From Halicephalobus mephisto (lineage: Eukaryota > Nematoda > Chromadorea > Rhabditida > Panagrolaimidae), in contig SWDT01000003.1 in NCBI GenBank assembly GCA_009193035.1, positions 558,001 through 622,000 of the forward strand: DNA of 64,000 bases, in the 5' to 3' direction. The notes beneath the pieces are model-generated. The model ran no database searches and was not told the DNA's origin. It worked only from the letters and a program-made list of their open reading frames with translations. Made by a program: the position numbers and the translations under genes. Positions within the stretch are counted from its first letter, which is position 1; each line of letters starts with the position of its first letter. Positions 55,711-64,000 of the stretch are shown here, piece by piece.

Positions 55711-58284
55711 ATGAATCTAAAAATGGCCAGATTTATTTTATTTTTAAGTTTTATTTCTAGTTGTTTTTGCGGCAATTTCAATATTGTCCATCCGAACAGA
55801 ACCCTCGTCGTTCTGTCTGCCCCATCTGTGTGGGACGACAATTATAAGGATGATTTCATCGATATTCTTTCTTTCCAGTTGGAATTTGCTAGAATTATCC
55901 ATGGTGAGTTTAACCTAAGATTAAATAAGCTTTGGGACTCGGTAATTCGACAGAATTGACGAAAATGCGACTGATTGGGAAAGGTATATTCATTAATTAC
56001 TAATTTGCTTCTGGTCGGCTTTCCGGTGGTGCAGTGGGTAATGTCCGTGGCTGTCATTCCCGAAGGTGCAGGTTCGAATCCCGGCCGAAAAGTCGTGTTT
56101 TCGGATTTAAACTTCTCCATAGTGCAGTAGTTAGTGTTCATGATTATCACTCCCAAGACCCAGGTTCGAATCCCGGCCGACAAATTATATATTCTTCATC
56201 AAGATTCTCCTATGGTGCAGTGGTTAGTGTCTGTGATTGTCATTCTCAAGACCCAGGTTCGAATCTTGACCAGAGAATTACACCTTTATGTCAATTCTTA
56301 CAACTACTCAATTGTAATAAAAGGCGTATTTTGTTAACACATATGGGGTCCCAACCCCGGCACGGGATAAGCGTTAAGGGGGATGAAGACTAACCCGCTT
56401 TTTGACACTCACTTTCAGAACACGAAAATGTCGTCATCTTGGCCGATAAACACACCATGCCTTATTTGAACGGCAGGAATTCCAAAATGGAAAAAAGACT
56501 GCCTTATGATGCTTTGATTGAAACAAATGTCTATGACGTGAACATTAACGATTTCGCTCCGATGGGGTATAAGCAACTAACCAAGTTTATTTACAGGTTG
56601 GTTGGGGTTTTAATTGAATATTAAAAAGTACTTTTTAAATACCATTTCTGATTACTGACACGATTTCTTTGAGAATTCTATTGAAAGTGATTTTTAAAAA
56701 ATAATGAACTCTCACCACGACTTCCTGGAAATTATATTAAATGCCCATTTTTTGAATGATAATTTTCAAAAATCGTCGAGTCCCACCACGATTTCCTGGG
56801 GACCGTATTAAACGCGCATTTCTTGAATGGTAATTTTCGAAATTCCTCAAATGGAATATTCCAATATTGGGATTTTCGAAATCTTCAAATGCCATATTAT
56901 CAAATTATCTTCCTTAACCAGATAAAAATGGATAAAATAAAACTTCCAGAAGCGAATTATTGGCCGACATGGCTGCGAGTCAGATCGACGCAAGTATGGA
57001 ACGATTTCTGACAGAAAATCGGATAAAAATTGACAAAAGAGAACAAGAAATGATCCTCTCTGGAGAACAGATCGTCCACAACGGAATCAACAAAGCCCTG
57101 ATTCTGGATTCTGTAATTTTGAAGAACGTCGATAGACTTCCGGATTGGGCGATGATGATCAAACTTCTGAATGCTTTCAAAAAGGCGCCGATTTTTATTT
57201 TTATTTTTTAATATAAATAATTTTCAGATTCTGATTATCGGAAACCCCCTGAACGGAACCCGATTGAGATTCGACGACATTCTTGGATTCGTCGACGATG
57301 AGGTATTTTTAATTTTATCAATTCCTTAACTTTAATTTTATCATTGTATAGAATTTTAAAAATACACCGTAATTCATAAAATATTGAAATTTCAATTTAT
57401 TTGTGAAAATAATTCTAAAAGTTTTTAGAAAACCTTATAGAATTACCTCAGAGTCGAAATCAAACCAAATAAATTCACTCGCACTGGTTCTTTTTTATGA
57501 AAAAAATGAATGGTTTCCTAAAATTAACTCGCACTGATTCTTTTTTGTGAAAAAGGAATGAATGGTTTCCTAAAATTAACTCGCACTGGTTCTTTTTTTG
57601 TGAAAAAGAAATGAATGGTTTAACTCGCGCTTAATGTAGAAATGAATGGTTCTCTAAAACCGACTCGCACTGACTTAATCTTTAAAAAAGGAATAGCAGG
57701 CCCAACTCACACTCACTAAAAAGAGAATTCTCATTAGAACACTTTGCCAAAATTTCGCCACATGTAAAAAATTCAAATTTCAAATTTTCTAACTTTTTAT
57801 TGATATTTTATTAAATTTATATTTTTAATAAGATCTTTAAAGTTGATTATTTTAGATTTTGGCCATATCTCCAATAGAACCCCAAGTCCGAGAAGAACTC
57901 GAAGTACTTCTCAAAAAAAAATTTCGAAACGATTTAGAATTGATCGATTTACCTCTTGGAGGTGCCCCTAACGACGATGGAAATTGCGGAATATACACTT
58001 CCATAATGACAACTCAAAAATACGTTTATGTTCCAGTTTTTGGCAATGATCCATCTAATTGGAAATATGGTTATTCCACAATGATTGACAGAATGGTAAT
58101 TCATTTACTTGAAGCAAATTCTCGAAAAAAAATCATTCCTGTCAATGTACCTAGATCCATTTGTCGTCGAGGATTAAGTCTGAGAAGTTTATCCTGGACA
58201 GTCCGAGGATATGCCGCCGATTCCATCGTAAATCTCGCCAGACAAGGATTTAAAAAATTATCTTCATTAAAAAACGGCCTTTAA
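55711..58284 (+). CDS. Secreted agmatine deiminase-like (GME superfamily) protein, probable pseudoenzyme
   Basis: Five phase-consistent exons: 55711-55903, 56419-56596, 56950-57184, 57228-57302, 57856-58284; about 369 aa, the usual length of agmatine deiminases. A signal peptide (MARFILFLSFISSCFCG after a second in-frame Met) is unusual for that family. Block order fits the guanidino-modifying-enzyme propeller: YDVNINDFAPMG at the DxWxRDxGP position, ILSGEQIVHNGINKALILDS at the EGG...T block, LNGTRLRFDDILGFVDDE at the DxDTDGHVD block, and YVYVPVFGNDPSNWKYGYST before the C-terminal block. There RRGLSLRSLSW stands where catalytic GGGGIHCITQQ is expected, so His and Cys are lost and enzyme activity is unlikely. 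The third intron lacks a GT donor (it opens AAAAAG|GCGCCG). Intron 1 holds three tRNA-like elements. Its role may be ligand binding outside cells. CDS is solid; family is moderate. Confidence 0.8.
56020..56395 (+). mobile_element. Three tandem tRNA(Asp)-like heads with common tail (SINE candidate)
   Basis: Heads at 56020-56092, 56113-56183 and 56206-56277, spaced about 93 bases. Each has A box GTGCAGTGG or similar, B box GGTTCGAATC, and a GTC-centred loop (CTGTCAT, TTATCAC, TTGTCAT). The first folds best: acceptor TTTCCGG/CCGAAAA pairs at six of seven positions and the D arm and T arm pair partly. The third has a good anticodon stem TGTGA/TCTCA but weak acceptor. The tail holds GGGGTCCCAACCCCGGCACG. 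They sit in intron 1 of the pseudo-deiminase gene and are unlikely to be working tRNAs. Confidence 0.55.
56690..56890. repeat. Intronic duplication with CTC(A/C)CCACGA
   Basis: Two copies of about 78 bases (CCACGA(C/T)TTCCTGG, ATTAAA(T/C)GC(C/G)CATTT, TGAATG(A/G)TAATTTTC). It belongs to the CTC(A/T)C-CGCGAAAGTCC dispersed group seen at 37740, 42830 and 46730. Confidence 0.65.
57460..57720. repeat. Intronic minisatellite AACTCGCACTGGTTC
   Basis: Five units of about 58 bases (AAATTAACTCGCACTGGTTC, TTTTTTGTGAAAAAG, AATGAATGGTTTCC) in the fourth intron of the pseudo-deiminase gene. Confidence 0.8.
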
Positions 58285-58298
58285 TCAAGTAATACTCG

Positions 58299-58304
58299 TT
58301 TATT
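58299..58304 (-). terminator. Poly(A) signal of the D-2-hydroxyglutarate dehydrogenase gene
   Basis: AATAAA on the minus strand, 31 bases past the stop. Cleavage 10-20 bases further would fall inside the last codons of the convergent plus-strand gene. Confidence 0.5.
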
Positions 58305-58334
58305 ATTAAATTAATCTGTACATATAAATCTAAT

Positions 58335-60488
58335 TTAATCCAAAAAATCTATCATCTTATAAGGCGACAGGATACCCTGAGGGTCAAACAATTTTTTTAA
58401 TTTTCGATTCAAAACAAGTTCAGAATTGGATTTTCCAAGATGACAGTAGGGTTTTTTGAGTCTTCCGATTCCGTGCTCCGCCGAAATCGATCCTCCTTTA
58501 GCCGCTACCCATTCGTAGAAAAACGGATAAATCCTAAAATTTTATTTATTAAAAAACATTATTTTTTTAAAAACAAGTTATCTATCATTCTATAACTTTT
58601 TAAACATCCAAAATCCTATTTTTTAAATTTCTCTAAAACAAGAAAATTACGAAATTTCATATATCATTATTTAATTTTTTTCTGAATAATTTCTTTAAAA
58701 ATAAATCCTATTTTTTAAAATTTTTCTAAAACAAGAAAATTACGAAATTTCATATATCATTATTTAAGTTTTTTCTGAATAATTTCTTTAAAAATAAATC
58801 CTATTTTTTAAATTTTTCTAAAACAAGAAAATTATGAAATTTCATATATGAATTTTTTTTGAAAAAGAATTTTTTATTAATTTAAAAAAACTTACATTGA
58901 ATAAAGTTCGTCATCAGGTTCCTTCGAAGTGATGTTGACGTGAGCGTTACCGTCTCCCATGTGTCCGAAACAGACGACTCTCCTCGCCTTCTTGTTTAGT
59001 TTCTCCCTCAGAATCTCCACTATTTCGTAAAAATGCTCCAAATTCAAAGACACATCATTTTTGTAAACATAACCATCTTTCATAAGGGCCAAAGTTATCG
59101 TTTCTCGAAGTTTCCAGAAACTTGCGGCTTCTGTTGAGTTTTCAGCGAGGACTCCATCGACAGCCAGACCTGAATCTAGACAATGTTCTAGGAATTTTTG
59201 GAATTTTTCAGAATCATGTTCGGCATTCGATCCGGAAGTTTCTATAAGGACCTGGAATCTTGGATTTTTCGACAAAAATGATCTCAGTCCTTCGTTTTCT
59301 GCCAGACATTCCATCGATTCCCTGTCCATGAGCTCAAAGGACGAAAGAATTTCGCAGAGATTGGATTTCGCGGTCCTTAGGAGTTTCTTGGCGTTTTCGA
59401 AAGAGTCGGTCCCGATCAAGGCGGACTTGACTGAGGTCGGTCTGGGGGCCACGAGGAGCTGGACCCGGGTGACGACCCCCAACTGGCCTTCGCTTCCGAT
59501 AAATAAATGATGGGAATGGACAGAAGTGTTGTCTTTCCTTAATCCCTTGCCTAGTTTCAAGATCGAGCCTTCTTCGTCCGGGACAACCACGTCCAATCCG
59601 AGAACATTCGCGTGCAGAGACCCGTATCTCAGAAGTCTGACCCCACCGGCGCAGGTGGACACATTGCCTCCAATCAAACAAGATCCTTTAGCTCCCAAGT
59701 CCAGCGGGACCATGTATCCGTCTCTCGAAAGTCTTTGATCCAAATCCTCCAGGATGAAACCCGCGTCGCATTCTAGTATTCCTAAAATCCGTCTTCCATA
59801 TATCAAATCCACTCCAAAAACCTTACCAGATACTGTGTCAAGATTATAGTACTTGTTTAATCTCCTTAGGGATAAAATAACTTCGTCAAAAACAGGCACA
59901 GATCCACCGACGAGTCCCGTATTTCCTGATTGAGGAACAACCGCTAGTTTCCTCTGATAACAATATCTCAGGATTTCAGATACTTGTTCGCTTGACTCCG
60001 GGAATAGCACACATCTAGAAGACCCTGAAAATGACGTAAAATTAAAATCCATATATGAAGAGCCAAAATCCATGTATAAAAAGTCAAAATTCACATAAAA
60101 AATCAAGATTAATACATGAAAGTTTGAAATTCACGTATAAAGATTAAAATTGATACATGAAAAGTCAAAATTGATATATGGAAACTTGGAATTCATATAT
60201 GAAAAATCAACATATATATGTAAAAAGTAAAAATTGACATTATAAAAGTAATACTCATATATGAAAAGTTGAAATTTATATATGAAAAAGTAAGAAAACC
60301 AAACCTTTGTACCACTTCATCCAGTCCTGATTGTATCCATCGATTTCAGCCGTCTTGACATGAGGATGCCCCAGAATCCTTTCAAAAGCAGAAACATCAT
60401 TGTCTTCAAGTGCAGAATAAATAGGATTTCTGGATATTGCAGGAGAAGAAAAAAATCTCTGAAAAACAAAAAGACGAGAGCTGATCAT
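58335..60488 (-). CDS. D2HGDH: D-2-hydroxyglutarate dehydrogenase, mitochondrial
   Basis: Four phase-consistent exons: 60305-60488, 59827-60024, 58896-59781, 58335-58533; about 488 aa (human 521). It is an FAD enzyme that oxidises D-2-hydroxyglutarate to 2-oxoglutarate in the mitochondrial matrix, passing electrons to ETF. The start at 60488 gives a targeting-like N-terminus (MISSRLFVFQRFFSSPAISR). FAD domain: VVPQSGNTGLVGGSVPVFDE, PLDLGAKGSCLIGGN, LRYGSLHANVLGLDVVVPD, LFIGSEGQLGVVT. Substrate/cap domain: ETSGSNAEHD, DGYVYKNDVSL, GHMGDGNAHVN with the metal-binding His, EHGIGRLKK, and DPQGILSPYK at the end. A 45-base stretch (59782-59826) with GTAAGG...TTTTAG ends interrupts VSG|ILECDAG; it is an intron although it is in frame and stop-free. 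TTTTCAG ten bases before the ATG suggests trans-splicing. It converges on the plus-strand gene with 50 bases between stops. Confidence 0.95.
58550..58865. repeat. Intronic tandem repeat of about 97 bp
   Basis: Three units (CTAAAACAAGAAAATTACGA, AATTTCATATATCATTATTT, TCTGAATAATTTCTTTA) in the last intron of the dehydrogenase gene. 60050-60290 in the first intron holds TTGATATATGAAAAGTCAAA-type repeats. Confidence 0.75.
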
Positions 60489-60498
60489 CACAACACAA

Positions 60499-60501
60499 CT
60501 G
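60499..60501 (-). promoter_or_regulatory. Candidate spliced-leader acceptor of the dehydrogenase gene
   Basis: AAATTTTCAG on the minus strand ends ten bases before the ATG at 60488, a typical nematode trans-splice spacing. Confidence 0.5.
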
Positions 60502-60600
60502 AAAATTTGTTTTCGGTGCTTGAAACGAGAGACCAGAAATCACAAACCACAACTTTTTGGTTTGTATGTTGCTCAGTTGTGTTGTAGGAGTCTCGGTTTT

Positions 60601-60672
60601 TCTTTTGTAGTACAGTGGTTAGTATTCCAGACTAGCACTCAGGAAGCCCAGGTTCGATCCCCCGGCTGCGTA
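60601..60672 (+). repeat. Degenerate tRNA-like element, AGC-type loop
   Basis: A box TAGTACAGTGG, D stem GTAC/GTAT, anticodon-like stem CCAGA/TCAGG with loop CTAGCAC (AGC centre, alanine-like), B box GGTTCGATCC. Acceptor ends do not pair, so it is probably a SINE head or pseudo-tRNA. It lies between the dehydrogenase promoter and the 3' end of the next gene. 60690-60830 is unassigned. Confidence 0.45.
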
Positions 60673-60841
60673 AGGAAATTCTCATCAAATTAGTACTTCA
60701 TCGTGGGATAACCTCGGGATGTAGGGGATTTGCGTCGTAGCAACGGATTATGCATCAATGAAAACCGAGTTTTCGATTGATGTCGGTTTTTTGAATAATT
60801 TTATTTAACAATTTTATTCACATGAACGGAATTTATGTACA

Positions 60842-62872
60842 TTACTTTCCGACCCCGAGATTGCCCAACCCCATCGCCTTCATCGCTGTTCCTAAACTCG
60901 GGAAACCGATGCTGGTCCCGGCATTCCCGTTCACTCCGACGATCGGAAGGGCGAATCCCTTACTCGCGCTGATCCCGCCGTTGTACCAGTCAACTCCCAT
61001 CGATTCGGCCAGTCCTACATAGGGGCCTACGTGGTACCCGTTGCTCACCTGGATCGGCTGTCCGAAAGATCCTTCTTTCATTGGAACATAAACTAAAAAA
61101 ATAAAATTTAATTTAATTAAGAAAAATAAAATTTAATTTCAAAAATAATCAACATCAAATTCAAAATTCGCATCTTGCATGTAACATTGAGGCAGCCTGC
61201 TCAAACATCGCGCGCAAGTTGCGAATTTTGAATCTTACTTGAATTTGATGTTCATTTTTTGTAGATTTTTAGTTAGAAATTAAAAAAATAACTTTTTTCT
61301 TACTGTAAAAATTCAAAAATTGATTTTTTTCTTACTGTAGAAAATTCAAAAATTAATTTTTTTTCTTACTGTAGAAAAATTTAAAAATTGATTTTTTAAA
61401 ACACTTTAGAAAAATTCAAAAATTGATTTTTTTTCTTACTGTAGAAAATTCAAAAATTAATTTTTTAAAACACTTTACTGTAGAAAAAATACCGTGAGTT
61501 CCACCGCCGCCTTCTACCCCGAGTTGGGAGACAATGGGGACTTTCCAGCCGGTTTTGTACCCGTAGAGTCCCTCGTACCAGTTGCCCCCGTACTCCCGTG
61601 TCTGGGTCCAGAAGTCCTTCACCCCGATGGAGTCGCTGTATCCGCCGCCCCAGGACCCGAAGTCCACTTTTCCGTCGTGTCCGGCTCCGACGGACCCTTC
61701 TTCGTTCACTGCGTAGTACGGTATTCCGTTTACACCGACGTTGAAGTAAGTTAGTCCGACGCTGGAGGAGAAACTATTCGCCACAGCCCCTAAGGGCTTG
61801 TTTTCGGAAATGTAACCAGCGCAATCGGTACTGTAACTCTGGCATTTTTCGACAAATTGAGGTTCTATTTTTCTACCGTAACAATGTTCAGCAGCAATCA
61901 GGGAGAACCTCCGACAAAGGCCGTTTATCTGGTCCTCGTCCAGCCCCAGCTCGGAAATCGGCACGTGCCCTGAGGCAGATCTTAGTTGGGGTACTGTAAG
62001 TGCCTGAGGCGACAGTCGTTCTTCCTCGAATCCCGGCTGTTCTATAAAGCCATCTTGAACATCGACTTTCTCAATTTTACTGCCTAAGGCTAAAGTTGTT
62101 TTTTTTTCGAATTCCTTCATAAAATTACGGTATTTTTCTGAATTTCCTTCGTAAGCGTTACTGTAATAAAAATTTGAATTTTCGGAATTTCTTGGATTTT
62201 CGATTCCCCCAGGGGGTTCGGGGATTTTAGGAATCAAGCCGTTGAGGAAATTCGAGATCATTCCTCCATTTTCGGACTTCTTCCCGACGTCGAAGGTCCC
62301 GAGGCCGGCTACAGTAAGATGTCCGTGTTTTTCCCGCATCCTGCCAGTGCCCATTTCGTCTTGAGAAAATCCGAATTTAGAATCCTCGATGTTAAAAGTG
62401 CCATCGTTAGGAACAGAATCTGACGCTCCAGAAGGAATAAATTTAGCGATGTCGGCGGAATTCGTTCCAAGACCGAGGGTGCCCAATCCGGGGACTTCGA
62501 AATTCGCGTTGTTCTTTACGGACCTCCCGAAGGCTAGGGGACTTCTTCCATTGCCTTCTGGAACCCCTATGGTGTCTTCAGGGACCCCTAAGGTGTCTTC
62601 AGGGACCCCTATGGTGTCTTCTGGAACCCCCCTGGTCCCTTCCGGAGCAAAATTTGAAAAATCCAAAGGAGCTCTTCTTAGTTCATTTTTTTTCTCTTCC
62701 ACTATGCCTCTACAGTATGACTCTTGTGGGTTTCGGCGACAAAGATCCTTTGCTAATTTTATCACTAAAAAAAATTTAATTTAAAAAAATAAAAATTAAA
62801 CAAACGTGAAAGAGAATCAGAAGAGGAAATCAGGAACCCTTGAAGGACGACAATTCCCAAAACAGACAACAT
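60842..62872 (-). CDS. Secreted Gly-rich protein with VPEDT repeats, unrecognised
   Basis: Three phase-consistent exons: 62806-62872, 61493-62764, 60842-61092; about 529 aa. Signal peptide MLSVLGIVVLQGFLISSS. Order of parts: a Cys pair region (LCRRNPQESYCRGIVEEKKN), four tandem heptapeptide-like units of the form GVPEDTI, paired motifs PGLGTLGLGTNS and AGLGTFDVGKKS, a charged middle, a four-Cys block (LCRRFSLIAAEHCYGRKIEP, VEKCQSYSTDCAGYI) that looks like a second copy of the Cys pair region, and a C-terminal 190 residues rich in Gly, Tyr and Trp (WGGGYSDSIGVKDFWTQTRE, YNGGISASKGFALPIVGVNG). No transmembrane helix. Composition suggests an extracellular-matrix or cuticle-associated protein, but this is inference. 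AATAAA on the minus strand at 60813-60818 follows 24 bases past the stop. Higher G+C than neighbours. Confidence 0.8.
61140..61265. repeat. Foldback element in an intron, related to the 16740-17345 minisatellite
   Basis: AACATCAAATTCAAAATTCG at 61150 is inverted as GAATTTTGAATCTTACTTGA ATTTGATGTT near 61215-61250, with an 11-base insertion in one arm. The loop TTGCATGTAACATTGAGGCA closely matches TTGCATGCAACATTGTGGCA of the minisatellite unit. 61280-61490 holds four units of ATTGATTTTTTTCTTACTGT. Confidence 0.65.
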
Positions 62873-63240
62873 TGAAGTTGATTAAAAATCGAAAATGAAA
62901 GGAAAATCAGAATAACCCAATTTTCGGAAAAAATCAAGTTTTTCAAGGATCAAGATCAACTTCAATCGATCCCCTCTTGATTTTTTATCGAATTTCTTGA
63001 TTTTTTAAAATACAAATTTTTCCGAATTTAAAAAATTTTTTATTTTTTTCCGAAATTAAAATTTTTTTCGAAATTTAAAAAATGTTTTATTTTTTTCCGA
63101 ATTTAAAAATTTTTAATTTAATTTTTTTTCGAAATTTAAAAATTGGAATTTTAGAATCTTTGAAGATTTTTGAAACTTTTTAGAATTCAATAAAAGCTTC
63201 GGAATTTTTCGAAAGTCTCAGAAACTTCAGAAGACGTCCA
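62873..63240. other. Upstream region of the Gly-rich secreted gene
   Basis: AT-rich, with TTTTTTCCGAAATTTAAAAA-type repeats at 63005-63140. No TATA box or trans-splice acceptor is clear near the ATG. Confidence 0.4.
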
Positions 63241-63600
63241 GGATCAGTAGGGATTTTGACATTGTTGGATCAAGTACTCTGTCTTCAATGAGAAACACAT
63301 CAAGCAGGGAAACTTGGTCCTGAAGAGATTTTCTGAGCATTTATAGGAGAACGTTTGGTCCAGGACGGATTTCCTTATCACTAAAAAGGGCGCTTGGTCC
63401 TGAATGGATTGTCTTATTACTGACAGGAGAAGATTTGGTTTTGAAGAGATTTCTTAAGCATTTACAAGAGAACGTTTGGTCCTAAAGAGATTTCCTTATC
63501 ACTAAAAAGAGCGCTTGGTCCTGAACGGATTGTCTTATTACTGACAAAGAACATTTGGTTTCAAGTGGATTTCCTTATTACTGCCGAGGAAATAGTTCTT
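63240..63600. repeat. Tandem repeat GCTTGGTCCTGAANGGATT
   Basis: Seven units of 45-48 bases with a higher-order period near 135: TTTGGTCCTGAAGAGATTT, TTATCACTAAAAAGGGCGCT, TTATTACTGACAGGAGAA. The last unit ends near 63595. Confidence 0.8.
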
Positions 63601-64000
63601 TTTGGCGGGAAATATGCGTTTGTTGCTTGTCTCGAGTCCGACATAGATTTTGTACTTCCCCTCAAGCATTTATTGAATAACCTTCTCTATGATATCTACC
63701 TTTCTCATAACTATGCAGGCCACTCGGACCGACAAACACAACAGTGATAATTTCAGAATTCTGTAAAAACTTTTGGAGCTTTTTAAAATTCTTCAAAAAT
63801 TTCTAAAATTTTTCAAAATTTTTAAATTTTAATAAAATTCTTCAAAAATTTCTAAAATCCTTCAAAATTTTTAAATTTTAATAAAATTCTTCGAAAATTT
63901 CTAAAATTTTTCAAAATTTTTAAATTTTAATAAAATCCTTTAAAATTTTTAAATTTTAATAAAATTCTTAAAATTTTCCAGAATCATCTAAAATTCTTTA
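63600..64000. repeat. Right-edge AT-rich DNA with a 55-bp tandem repeat
   Basis: 63770-63990 holds four units of AAAATTCTTCAAAAATTTCT and TCAAAATTTTTAAATTTTAA. 63600-63750 has a short open frame without support. Confidence 0.65.

Noticed and set aside
56020..56277. Functional tRNA-Asp gene cluster
   Set aside because: Mismatches in the acceptor, T and anticodon stems in each copy make a working tRNA unlikely; treated as SINE-like heads.

Overview
The window reads as nuclear DNA of a nematode, most likely a rhabditid. Compact multi-exon genes use GTAAG donors and TTTTCAG or TTTTTAG acceptors. Several candidate trans-splice acceptors sit just upstream of start codons. One gene joins two ShK domains to an animal haem peroxidase, and the AT-rich introns carry short motifs (TACAGTAAT, CTCGACACGAA) that I associate with rhabditid genomes. 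There are no bacterial operons, CRISPR arrays or insertion sequences. Exons are about 40-50% G+C and stand out from roughly 20% G+C introns. Eleven protein genes are supported, and nearly all needed exon joining across introns. One further candidate gene or fragment is weaker. All exon joins are by eye, from splice motifs plus reading-frame phase.

Layout. 1-1960 (minus): the 5' part of a P-glycoprotein-type ABC transporter that runs off the left edge. 1961-14235: about 12 kb of tandem-repeat-rich intergenic DNA with MITE-like hairpins, a possible structured RNA and two orphan exons. 14250-24990 (minus): a complete P-glycoprotein of about 1746 aa with an unusual 510-residue acidic N-terminus. 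25000-28430: low-complexity DNA and a decayed repeat array. 28432-30428 (minus): a small secreted DOMON protein. 32093-33785 (minus): a protein resembling a family I know mainly from filamentous fungi. 34714-35373 (minus): a 53-residue secreted peptide precursor. 36115-37702 (minus): an unrecognised secreted protein. 38930-45344 (minus): a ShK-ShK haem peroxidase. 48494-54421 (minus): glycogen debranching enzyme. 55711-58284 (plus): a secreted protein with the guanidino-modifying-enzyme (agmatine deiminase-like) layout but no recognisable catalytic residues. 58335-60488 (minus): mitochondrial D-2-hydroxyglutarate dehydrogenase, converging on the previous gene. 60842-62872 (minus): an unrecognised secreted protein with Gly-rich and VPEDT-type repeats.

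The genes do not form one pathway. The themes are xenobiotic export (two tandem P-glycoproteins), secreted or extracellular proteins (DOMON, peptide precursor, ShK peroxidase, pseudo-deiminase, orphan secreted proteins) and core metabolism (debranching enzyme, D-2-hydroxyglutarate dehydrogenase). The best leads for something undescribed are the secreted pseudo-deiminase, the fungal-type protein, the short peptide precursor, the acidic P-glycoprotein extension, a family of tRNA-like elements, and a run of tandem perfect hairpins inside an intron.
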